DNA of 11,726 bases, taken from an uncultured Mycoplasmatota bacterium (GTDB lineage Bacteria > Bacillota_I > Bacilli_A > RF39 > UBA660). The position numbers and the translations under genes are program-made. Below, piece after piece: positions 5,756 to 11,726 of this stretch (the first letter of the stretch is position 1; each line of letters starts with the position of its first letter). The stretch lies in contig CAMJMP010000013.1 of the NCBI GenBank assembly GCA_946407055.1, forward strand, positions 1 through 11,726, in the 5' to 3' direction. The notes under the pieces were generated by a model. The model saw only the letters and a program-made list of their open reading frames with translations, was not told the origin of the DNA and searched no databases.

Positions 5756-6157
5756 ATGAAGATGTCAACGAGAGGTAGATATGCTTTAGTTGTAATGATA
5801 GATCTTGCTAAGAATTATAATACTGGCGAATATTTATCATTAAAAGAGATATCAGAAAAAGAAAATATTTCTTTAAAATATTTAGAGAAAATAATGATGT
5901 TACTTAATAAAGCTAAGTTCTTAGATGTTAGTAGAGGTAATAACGGTGGTTATAGATTAATTAAAGAACCTAAGGAATATAAAATTGGAGATATATTAAG
6001 AGTTACAGAAGGTAACTTAGCTCCATTAAAGTGTTTAGGTAAATCTGGAGAATGTAGTAAAAGAACAATGTGTGAAACATTCCCATTTTGGAATGGTTTA
6101 TATAAAGAAATAAATGAATATGTTGATAGTAAAACATTAGAAGATTTTATAGGATAG
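5756..6157 (+). CDS. Rrf2/IscR-family Fe-S-responsive transcriptional regulator
   Basis: This 133-residue protein starts at ATG 5756 (MKMSTRGRYAL); a further ATG two codons on is also possible, while the GTG at 5747 lies too close to the predicted transcription start. The N-terminal winged helix matches Rrf2 proteins: RGRYAL, SLKEISEKENIS, LKYLEKIMMLLNKA and the wing SRGNNGGYRL. Three cysteines, Cys93, Cys100 and Cys106, spaced C-x6-C-x5-C before PFW, correspond to the [2Fe-2S] ligands of IscR (C-x5-C-x5-C there). It should sense cluster status and control the suf genes; a dyad over the promoter fits repression. It is separated by 1-10 nt from sufC. Whether it binds a cluster, and which form binds DNA, is inference. 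Confidence 0.88.
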   Translation: MKMSTRGRYALVVMIDLAKNYNTGEYLSLKEISEKENISLKYLEKIMMLLNKAKFLDVSRGNNGGYRLIKEPKEYKIGDILRVTEGNLAPLKCLGKSGECSKRTMCETFPFWNGLYKEINEYVDSKTLEDFIG

Positions 6158-6167
6158 GATGGTAAAG

Positions 6168-6908
6168 ATGAGTTTATTAGAGATAAAAGATTTAAAAACA
6201 AATGCTCAAGATGATGGTTCAGCAATATTAAAAGGATTAAACTTAAAAATAAATAAAGGTGAAGTACATGTTATTATGGGACCTAATGGTAGTGGTAAAA
6301 GTACTTTAGCTAATACATTATTTAATAATCCTAGATATAAGATTTCTGATGGAGAAATATTATTTGAAGGAGAAAAGATAAATGATTTAAAAACTTCTGA
6401 GATTGCTAAGAAGGGTTTGTTTATGTCTTTTCAGAATCCTGAAAGTGTAGCAGGTATAACTCTAGCACACTTCTTAAAAACAATTAAGAATTCAGTTAGT
6501 GATGAAAGAGTTAATTTATTTTTATTTTCTAAAGAAGTAGCAGAGAAGATGCATGAACTTGATATGGATCCGTATTATTTAAATAGAGAATTAAATGTAG
6601 GTTTCTCTGGTGGCGAAAAGAAAAAGAATGAAATATTACAAATGTTAATATTAAATCCTAAATTGGCTATTTTAGATGAAACTGATTCAGGATTAGATGT
6701 TGATGCTATTAAGACAGTATCTAAAGGTATAAATATGTTTAAGAATGATGATAATGCTTTATTAATTATTACGCATTCAACTAAGATATTAAAAAGTTTA
6801 AAAGTAGATTATGTACATATCTTAGTAGATGGAAAGATAGTTTATACAGGAGATGCTAGTTTAGCTAAAGAGATAGATGAAAATGGTTATGCTAATTATA
6901 TAAAATAG
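6168..6908 (+). CDS. sufC: SufC, ATPase of the SUF Fe-S assembly scaffold
   Basis: This 246-residue ABC-type ATPase without membrane parts powers the SufB-SufC-SufD scaffold. I prefer ATG 6168 because AGGA lies 8 nt upstream and SufC proteins usually begin near M-x-LEIK; ATG 6159 (three codons more) has AGGA only 4 nt away. Motifs: Walker A GPNGSGKST (38-46), Q-loop Gln89 (SFQNPE), ABC signature SGGEKKK (147-153), Walker B LAILDETDSGLD (166-177, with Glu171) and the H-loop His203. The SGGEKKK and LDE-x-DSGLD forms are characteristic of SufC among ABC ATPases. It sits directly behind the Rrf2 regulator and 10 nt before sufB. Confidence 0.95.
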   Translation: MSLLEIKDLKTNAQDDGSAILKGLNLKINKGEVHVIMGPNGSGKSTLANTLFNNPRYKISDGEILFEGEKINDLKTSEIAKKGLFMSFQNPESVAGITLAHFLKTIKNSVSDERVNLFLFSKEVAEKMHELDMDPYYLNRELNVGFSGGEKKKNEILQMLILNPKLAILDETDSGLDVDAIKTVSKGINMFKNDDNALLIITHSTKILKSLKVDYVHILVDGKIVYTGDASLAKEIDENGYANYIK

Positions 6909-6918
6909 GAGGTGTATT

Positions 6919-8325
6919 ATGAAAACTGATGTAAGTAAGTTTAAAGATAAAACGTTAGAGAATATTTATAATACATCGATTAAAGAAGATAGTGAGAAGA
7001 AAGAAATTGGTTTAACAGAAGAAATAATTAGAAATATATCTAAAGAAAAGAATGAACCAGAATGGGTATTAGATATAAGATTAAAAGCTTTAGATTTATT
7101 TTATAAGTTACCAATGCCAACATGGGGACCAGATATTAGTTATTTAGATTTAAGTAAAATAGCTACTTATGTAAAACCTAAGAGTAAGATGAATATGACT
7201 TGGGAAGATGTCCCTGAAGATATAAGAGATGTATTTGATAAGTTGGGTATTCCAGAAGCAGAAAAGAAAGGCTTAGCTGGAGTAGGTGCTCAATTTGATT
7301 CAGAGATGGTTTATCATAATTTAGAAGAGAAGCTAAAAAAACAAGGGGTTATTTATACTAACTTTGATACTGCTATTCATGAATATCCTGAATTAGTAAA
7401 ACAATATTTTACTAAAGCAGTACCATTAATAGATCATAAATTTATTGCATTACATTACGCATTATTTAGTGGTGGTTCATTTGTTTATATACCTAAAGGG
7501 GTAGAATTAGATGTTCCATTACAATCATATTTTAGATTAAATGCACCAGGTGCTGGTCAGTTTGAACATACTTTAATAGTTGTAGATGAAGGAGCTTCAA
7601 TGCAATTTATAGAAGGTTGTTCAGCACCAGGTTATAATGAATTGAATGTTCATGCTGGTTGTGTAGAATTGTTTGTTAAAAAGAATGCTTGTTTAAGATT
7701 TTCAACAATAGAGAATTGGTCAAAGAATATGATGAACTTAAATACTAAGAAATGTATTGTTGAAGAAAATGGAAAGATAGAATGGATTACAGGATCATTT
7801 GGTTCAAAGGTATCTATGTTATATCCAATGAGTATCTTAAATGGTAGAGGTGCTAAATGTGAATTTACTGGTATATCTTTTGCTGGTAAAGGTCAAAACA
7901 TTGATAATGGTTTGAAAGTAGTTCATAACGCACCAGAAACAAGTACACTAGTTAATTCTAAATCAATAAGTAAAGATGGAGGAGTATGTACTTTTAGAAG
8001 TAATGTATGGGTTAAGAAGAATGCACAAGATTCTAAGTTATCTTTATCTTGTGAATCATTAATGTTAGATAGTATTTCTAGAAGTGATACAATTCCTGTT
8101 AATACATTAGAAACTGATGATGTGTCATTTGCACATGAAGCAACGGTTGGAAAGATTAGCGAAGAAGCAATCTTCTATTTAATGAGCAGAGGATTAAGTG
8201 AGGATGAAGCTAAAGCATTAATAGTTAGTGGCTTTGCTGAACCAATTGCTAAATCATTCCCTGTTGAATATGCAGTAGAAATGAACAGATTAATTAATCT
8301 TGAATTAGAAGGAACTATTGGTTAG
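6919..8325 (+). CDS. sufB: SufB, Fe-S cluster scaffold protein
   Basis: This 468-residue cytoplasmic scaffold, with SufC and SufD, assembles Fe-S clusters and passes them to apoproteins. AGGAGGTG just upstream gives a firm start. Length and sequence are those of full SufB: the N-terminal helical part (WVLDIRLKALDLF, MPTWGPD), then the beta-helix core (SGGSFVYIPKGVELDVPLQ, FEHTLIVVDEGA, EGCSAP) and the C-terminal helices (AIFYLMSRGLSEDEA). The key cysteine in LSLSCESLMLD is Cys378, which corresponds to E. coli Cys405, and AHEATVG carries Glu407, which corresponds to E. coli Glu434, so the assembly site looks intact. sufC is 10 nt upstream and sufD 12 nt downstream. Confidence 0.96.
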   Translation: MKTDVSKFKDKTLENIYNTSIKEDSEKKEIGLTEEIIRNISKEKNEPEWVLDIRLKALDLFYKLPMPTWGPDISYLDLSKIATYVKPKSKMNMTWEDVPEDIRDVFDKLGIPEAEKKGLAGVGAQFDSEMVYHNLEEKLKKQGVIYTNFDTAIHEYPELVKQYFTKAVPLIDHKFIALHYALFSGGSFVYIPKGVELDVPLQSYFRLNAPGAGQFEHTLIVVDEGASMQFIEGCSAPGYNELNVHAGCVELFVKKNACLRFSTIENWSKNMMNLNTKKCIVEENGKIEWITGSFGSKVSMLYPMSILNGRGAKCEFTGISFAGKGQNIDNGLKVVHNAPETSTLVNSKSISKDGGVCTFRSNVWVKKNAQDSKLSLSCESLMLDSISRSDTIPVNTLETDDVSFAHEATVGKISEEAIFYLMSRGLSEDEAKALIVSGFAEPIAKSFPVEYAVEMNRLINLELEGTIG

Positions 8326-8337
8326 GGGTGAAGCGAG

Positions 8338-9336
8338 ATGGAAAAATATATATTAAATAAAACACCTCTTAGAACAACTAATGGTTTTAAGATTAATGAT
8401 TTAGAAATAGAATTAGATGTTCCAGTAATTAATGATTTTAAAGAATATAAGTTTAGTGAAGAAATTGGTGCTAAACAAGATGTTAAAAATAATTTTGATA
8501 GTAAAATTGGTTTAGAACATGATAAATATTTAAATGTAGATATTGTTATTGATAAAGAATATGAAAATAATATTATTATTGATAGTGATGATAGTTTAGT
8601 TAATATTATTAATATAACTTTTAAAAAGAATAGTAATGCTAATCTAATATTTAGATATAAGAGTGATAAAGAAGTATTTAATAATGTTAAGTTTGTTATT
8701 AAGGGTGAAAATAATAGCAAAGGGAATATATCTATTGTTAATATGTTAAATAAAGATAGTAAGAATATTGTTGCTATAGAGAATTATGTTAATGGTGATA
8801 TAACAATTAACTATGTTGATTTAGGTGGTAGTTTAAGAATTAGTAACTATTATGCTGAATTAAATGAGAATAGTATTAATAATTTCAACAATATGTATTT
8901 TGGTAAAGATACAGAAAGAATTGATATGAATTACTTAGTTAAATTACTAGGTAAGAATAGTGAAGGAATTATGAATGTTCAAGGAGCATTAGATGATAAA
9001 GCTTATAAGACATTTAAAGGCACTTTAGATTTCGTAGAAGGAGCTAAAGGATCAGTTGGAAAAGAAAATGAAAACTGTGTTTTACTAAGTGATGATATTA
9101 TCAATAGAAGTTTACCAATGATGTTATGTCATGAAGAAGATGTAACAGGTGCTCATGGTGTATCTGCTGGTAAGATAGATAAGAATAAATTATTCTATTT
9201 AACTAGTAGAGGACTAGATGAAGATGAAGCAAGAAGATTAATTATTAATGCAAATTTCGCTCAAGTAATTAATAATATACCTGATGAAGAAATAAGACAT
9301 GAAATACTTAAAGTAATAGAAAAAGAAGTCGGTTAA
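8338..9336 (+). CDS. sufD: SufD-type scaffold subunit, short and divergent
   Basis: This 332-residue SufB/SufD-family protein is expected to pair with SufB under SufC. AGGGG lies 9 nt before the ATG. The C-terminus is clearly of the family: VTGAHGVSAGKID followed by KLFYLTSRGLDEDEARRLI, which parallels the end of SufB, and His273 in AHG corresponds to the functional His360 of E. coli SufD. The rest is a low-complexity Asn/Ile/Val/Asp-rich beta-helix with little obvious similarity. It is about 100 residues shorter than typical SufD (around 430), mainly in the N-terminal helical part, as in some clostridial relatives. The end of the gene forms part of the terminator. No sufS or sufU follows. 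Confidence 0.85.
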   Translation: MEKYILNKTPLRTTNGFKINDLEIELDVPVINDFKEYKFSEEIGAKQDVKNNFDSKIGLEHDKYLNVDIVIDKEYENNIIIDSDDSLVNIINITFKKNSNANLIFRYKSDKEVFNNVKFVIKGENNSKGNISIVNMLNKDSKNIVAIENYVNGDITINYVDLGGSLRISNYYAELNENSINNFNNMYFGKDTERIDMNYLVKLLGKNSEGIMNVQGALDDKAYKTFKGTLDFVEGAKGSVGKENENCVLLSDDIINRSLPMMLCHEEDVTGAHGVSAGKIDKNKLFYLTSRGLDEDEARRLIINANFAQVINNIPDEEIRHEILKVIEKEVG

Positions 9337-9349
9337 AAACCGGCTTTTT
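9326..9349 (+). terminator. Terminator of the suf operon
   Basis: A 9-bp stem with one G-T pair, AAGTCGGTT/AACCGGCTT, a 3-nt A loop and a TTTTT run. The stop codon (9334-9336) is at the top of the stem. It closes the operon after sufD. Confidence 0.88.
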
Positions 9350-9356
9350 ATGTTAT

Positions 9357-9415
9357 AACTTTAACTCATAGGGTGTTAGTTTTAAGGTATAGGTGAAGGG
9401 GTTGAAGTTAAAGTT
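9357..9415. repeat. 10-bp inverted repeat between suf and the next gene
   Basis: AACTTTAACT (9357-9366) and AGTTAAAGTT (9406-9415) are perfect reverse complements 39 bp apart. The spacer is purine-rich on the plus strand (AGGTGAAGGGG). TGTTATA also occurs directly repeated at 9351 and 9421. The right arm overlaps the promoter spacer of the next gene. It may be an operator, an RNA stem or chance. Confidence 0.4.
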
Positions 9416-9429
9416 TAAAGTGTTATACT
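9402..9429 (+). promoter_or_regulatory. Promoter of the 114-residue protein gene
   Basis: TTGAAG (9402-9407), 16 bp, TATACT (9424-9429) with TG at 9421-9422, an extended -10. Predicted start of transcription is near 9436, just before AAAGGGG. Confidence 0.55.
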
Positions 9430-9450
9430 ATGGTCGAAAGGGGAATAATT

Positions 9451-9795
9451 GTGGGAAAGAATCATCTTACAAGTTTATTTTTGAAAACTTTTAGAAAAAC
9501 AAATACCTTAAGTATTAGAAAGTCAGATCCAGCTTATGAATTTTTAGAAAGAGAATATAAAAATGAGTTTGCAAAAGATGGAAATGATAATCTTCTAGTT
9601 AGAACTGAAATATTAGAAATCAAAAGAAAAAAAGAAGAATTAATGGAATTAAAACGTACAATTAGAAGAGTTAGTGTTGGAACTAGTGCATATCAATTCT
9701 TTATTAATGAATATCGTCAAAATACACCAATGAGAGATACTTATGGAAATATCATTTTAAGTGATGATCTAGAAATTCCAACAAGGAGAATATAG
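9451..9795 (+). CDS. Unknown 114-residue protein with an internal duplication
   Basis: I chose GTG 9451 because AAAGGGG (9437-9443) lies 7 nt upstream; ATG 9430 overlaps the predicted -10 box and has no ribosome site. The protein is basic, soluble and rich in Lys/Arg/Glu. Two related units are visible: residues 28-50 (AYEFLEREYK ... D ... NLLV) and 80-103 (AYQFFINEYR ... D ... NIIL), sharing AY-[EQ]-F-x3-EY-[KR] and a following D...N-[IL]-[IL], with one residue gap. A charged helix (about 51-75) links them. It is a single-gene unit between two terminators. I do not recognise the family; the repeat might be a small binding module. Confidence 0.72.
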   Translation: MGKNHLTSLFLKTFRKTNTLSIRKSDPAYEFLEREYKNEFAKDGNDNLLVRTEILEIKRKKEELMELKRTIRRVSVGTSAYQFFINEYRQNTPMRDTYGNIILSDDLEIPTRRI

Positions 9796-9796
9796 A

Positions 9797-9824
9797 AAAC
9801 TAATGCAAAAGCATTAGCTTTTTG
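9797..9824 (+). terminator. Rho-independent terminator
   Basis: A 7-bp stem, CTAATGC/GCATTAG, with an AAAA loop and a TTTTT run after one C, directly behind the TAG at 9793-9795. Confidence 0.8.
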
Positions 9825-9837
9825 TTTACACTTTTAT

Positions 9838-9866
9838 TTGTGATATTATGCAAAATATTATATAAT
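9838..9866 (+). promoter_or_regulatory. Promoter of the acyl-CoA synthetase-like gene
   Basis: TTGTGA (9838-9843), 17 bp, TATAAT (9861-9866). Transcription would begin near 9873, inside the AAGGTG ribosome site, leaving a leader of about 11 nt. Confidence 0.65.
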
Positions 9867-9883
9867 TATTAAGGTGATTTTAT

Positions 9884-11726
9884 ATGAAACAGAGGGTTAA
9901 AGCACCTTGGTTAAATTATTATGATGGTGTAAGACAACACTTAGAATATCCTGATTTTTCAGTATATAAATTAATAGAATTTACTTCTTCTAAGCACTTA
10001 GATAATTATAGTTATAATTACTATGGAACAAAGAAGACTTATTATGAATTTTTAAAACAAATAGATGAATGTGCAAGAGCATTAAAAGCTATGGGTGTTA
10101 AACACAAAGACATAGTTAGTATTTGTATGCCAAATACACCAGAAGCTATTATTGCTTTCTATGCTATTAATAAAATAGGTGCTATTTCAAATATGATTCA
10201 TCCATTATCAGGTGAAAATGAAATTAAGAATTTCTTAAATAAAGCAAAGAGTACTTTTATTATTGTTATAGATGTTGCTTGTGATAAGATCAGTCATATT
10301 GTTGATGATACAAAATTAAAGAATATAGTTATTGTTTCAGCAGCTGATTCAATGCCACCTTATTTAGGTGTTGCTTATAAGACAATGAATATTTATGAGA
10401 ATACTAAAAATATGATAAAAAACTTGTTTAAAAGATTCTTAGGTAAAAGAGATAAGAGAATGATGAGATGGCATGAATTTATTAAACAAGGTAAGAAGTA
10501 TACTAAAGAAATAGATGATGATTTTAAAGGTAAAGATGTTGCTGCTATTTTATATAGCGGTGGTACATCAGGTGCACCTAAAGGTGTTGAGTTAACTAAC
10601 CTTAACTTGAATGCAATTGCAATGCAATCATTCGAAGCTTGTGCAAATTTAAAAGAAAAAGATAAAGTATTAGCAATAATGCCAATCTTTCATGGATTTG
10701 GTTTGAGTGTATGTATACATACAGTTCAATATTTTGGTGGAACAAGTATTTTAGTACCACAATTTAGTGCTAAGACATTTGATAAATTATTAAAACAATA
10801 TGAACCAAACTTTATCGTTGGTGTTCCAACATTATATGAAGCATTATTAAAGAATAAGAATATGAACGGATATAAAATGCCTTATTTGAAAGCTGCTATA
10901 TCTGGTGGAGATTCATTAAGTGTTGAATTAAAAAGAAAAGTTGATGATTTCTTTAAAGAACATGGAGCAGATATCCAATTAAGAGAAGGTTATGGATTAA
11001 CTGAATGTGGATCAGCTTCTTGTTTAACACCACTTCATTATTATCGTATAGGTAGTATTGGTGTTCCTTATCCAGATACATATTATAAGATTGTACAAAC
11101 TAATACAGATATAGAAATGCCTTATGGTGAAGAAGGAGAAATAGTTATTTCTGGACCTACAGTAATGCACGGTTATTTAAGAAGTAGAAAAGAAACTAAA
11201 GAAACATTAAGAAAACATAGGGATGGTTTAGTATGGTTACATACTGGTGACCAAGGTTTAATGGATAAAGATGGATTTATTTACTTTAAGCAAAGAATTA
11301 AACGTATGATTGTTTCATCTGGTTATTGTTTATATCCACAATATATTGAAAATACAATTGATGCACATGAAGATGTATTAATGAGTTGTGTTATTGGTAT
11401 AGATCATCCATATAAAGTACAAGTTGCTAAAGCATTTATTGTACTTAAAGATCCAAGTAAGGCGAATGATGAGACACTTGCTTCAATTAAAGCTCACTGT
11501 GAGAAGAACTTAGCAAGATATTCATGGCCTTATGAATATGAATTTAGAGAAGAATTACCTAAAACATTAGTTGGTAAAGTTGCTTATAATGTATTAATTC
11601 AAGAAGAAAAAGCAGAACAAGTTAATCGTACATTTAATACTGAAGATGATAAGAAACCTGTTAAACTTGAAGTTGTACAAGATGACATTATCGACAAGAT
11701 GAAGAAAGATGATTCTGAAGAAGAGG
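9884..11726 (+). CDS. AMP-dependent acyl-CoA synthetase/ligase (ANL superfamily), 3' end missing
   Basis: At least 614 codons are open to the window edge. AAGGTG (9871-9876) lies 7 nt before the ATG. The enzyme should activate a carboxylic acid with ATP to an acyl-adenylate and transfer it, usually to CoA. Adenylation motifs in order: the phosphate loop YSGGTSGAPKG (224-234), YGLTECG (370-376), the ribose-binding Asp456 in HTGD, the hinge region KQRIKRMIVSSG (469-480), and the C-terminal catalytic Lys565 in LPKTLVGKV. NTPEAIIAFYAINKIGAISNMIHPLSGENE (89 on) is typical of fatty-acyl or medium-chain ligases. Beyond Lys565 comes an unusual acidic and lysine-rich tail of at least 49 residues. No signal peptide or membrane segment is seen. 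The acyl substrate cannot be told from sequence alone. Confidence 0.9.
   Translation, partial: MKQRVKAPWLNYYDGVRQHLEYPDFSVYKLIEFTSSKHLDNYSYNYYGTKKTYYEFLKQIDECARALKAMGVKHKDIVSICMPNTPEAIIAFYAINKIGAISNMIHPLSGENEIKNFLNKAKSTFIIVIDVACDKISHIVDDTKLKNIVIVSAADSMPPYLGVAYKTMNIYENTKNMIKNLFKRFLGKRDKRMMRWHEFIKQGKKYTKEIDDDFKGKDVAAILYSGGTSGAPKGVELTNLNLNAIAMQSFEACANLKEKDKVLAIMPIFHGFGLSVCIHTVQYFGGTSILVPQFSAKTFDKLLKQYEPNFIVGVPTLYEALLKNKNMNGYKMPYLKAAISGGDSLSVELKRKVDDFFKEHGADIQLREGYGLTECGSASCLTPLHYYRIGSIGVPYPDTYYKIVQTNTDIEMPYGEEGEIVISGPTVMHGYLRSRKETKETLRKHRDGLVWLHTGDQGLMDKDGFIYFKQRIKRMIVSSGYCLYPQYIENTIDAHEDVLMSCVIGIDHPYKVQVAKAFIVLKDPSKANDETLASIKAHCEKNLARYSWPYEYEFREELPKTLVGKVAYNVLIQEEKAEQVNRTFNTEDDKKPVKLEVVQDDIIDKMKKDDSEEE

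Noticed and set aside
6159..6167. Earlier ATG start of SufC
   Set aside because: Possible, but its AGGA is only 4 nt away, whereas ATG 6168 has AGGA at 8 nt and gives the usual SufC N-terminus.
8338..9336. SufD as a broken or pseudogene copy
   Set aside because: It is short and divergent, but the frame is intact, has a good ribosome site, keeps the functional His in the C-terminal motif and lies in the operon before a terminator.
9430..9450. Upstream ATG start for the 114-residue protein
   Set aside because: It overlaps the predicted -10 box and lacks a ribosome site, while the GTG at 9451 has AAAGGGG at good spacing.
1..11726. tRNA, rRNA, CRISPR array, insertion sequence or riboswitch
   Set aside because: I saw no tRNA-like cloverleaf, regularly spaced repeats, transposase or long conserved leader; the intergenic gaps are all under about 250 bp and mostly explained by promoters and terminators.

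Overview
The window is AT-rich bacterial DNA (clearly below 35% G+C by eye). Codons favour AGA, TTA and AAA, Shine-Dalgarno sites are strong, and genes are packed in short operons, which suggests a low-G+C Bacillota (Firmicutes) genome. The gene content (Rrf2-sufC-sufB-sufD, YqeK, RdgB) fits, and an uncultured gut-type Bacilli/Erysipelotrichia or RF39-like lineage is plausible but not provable from sequence alone. The standard bacterial code applies: every Trp I read is TGG, and rdgB ends at a TGA lying inside an ATGA overlap. A Mycoplasma-type code is therefore unlikely. Most other stops are TAA or TAG.

Left edge (1-2652): two tandem paralogous lipoprotein genes run leftwards; the distal one is cut by the window edge. 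A strong promoter drives them, back-to-back with a promoter for a rightward gene encoding a 541-residue coiled-coil protein with two membrane segments. The lipoproteins and the membrane protein share a weak motif pair (TTTR[IV]V ... WxxNPS) in their predicted extracytoplasmic parts, so they may work together at the cell surface. A good terminator follows.

2653-3281: a small terminator-to-terminator cassette. Its promoter is a perfect consensus (TTGACA, 17 bp, TATAAT) whose spacer is filled by a perfect 8-bp-arm palindrome. A second, slightly degenerate copy lies 30 bp upstream. The transcript would carry a 19-codon small ORF and then a 140-residue unknown protein with a TTG start. No repressor gene is present, which makes this the most puzzling regulatory site in the window.

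3309-5703: a tightly coupled five-gene operon: yqeK (HD-domain Ap4A hydrolase), rdgB (XTP/dITP pyrophosphatase), a GNAT-like acetyltransferase, an 85-residue unknown protein and a flavodoxin. Gaps are 2 nt or less, or the genes overlap. The theme is nucleotide housecleaning plus a redox protein.

5707-9349: an iron-sulphur cluster assembly operon: an Rrf2/IscR-type regulator with three cysteines, then sufC, sufB and a short sufD, ended by a terminator. The usual Firmicutes partners sufS (cysteine desulfurase) and sufU are not in this operon. A dyad overlapping the promoter -10 is a good candidate autoregulatory site.

9350-11726: a 114-residue unknown protein with an internal duplication, a terminator, then an AMP-dependent acyl-CoA synthetase/ligase with a charged C-terminal tail that runs off the right edge.

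Across the window, all seven promoters I can place have their -10 box only 16-25 nt from the start codon, so most mRNAs here probably have 5' leaders of about 10-20 nt.
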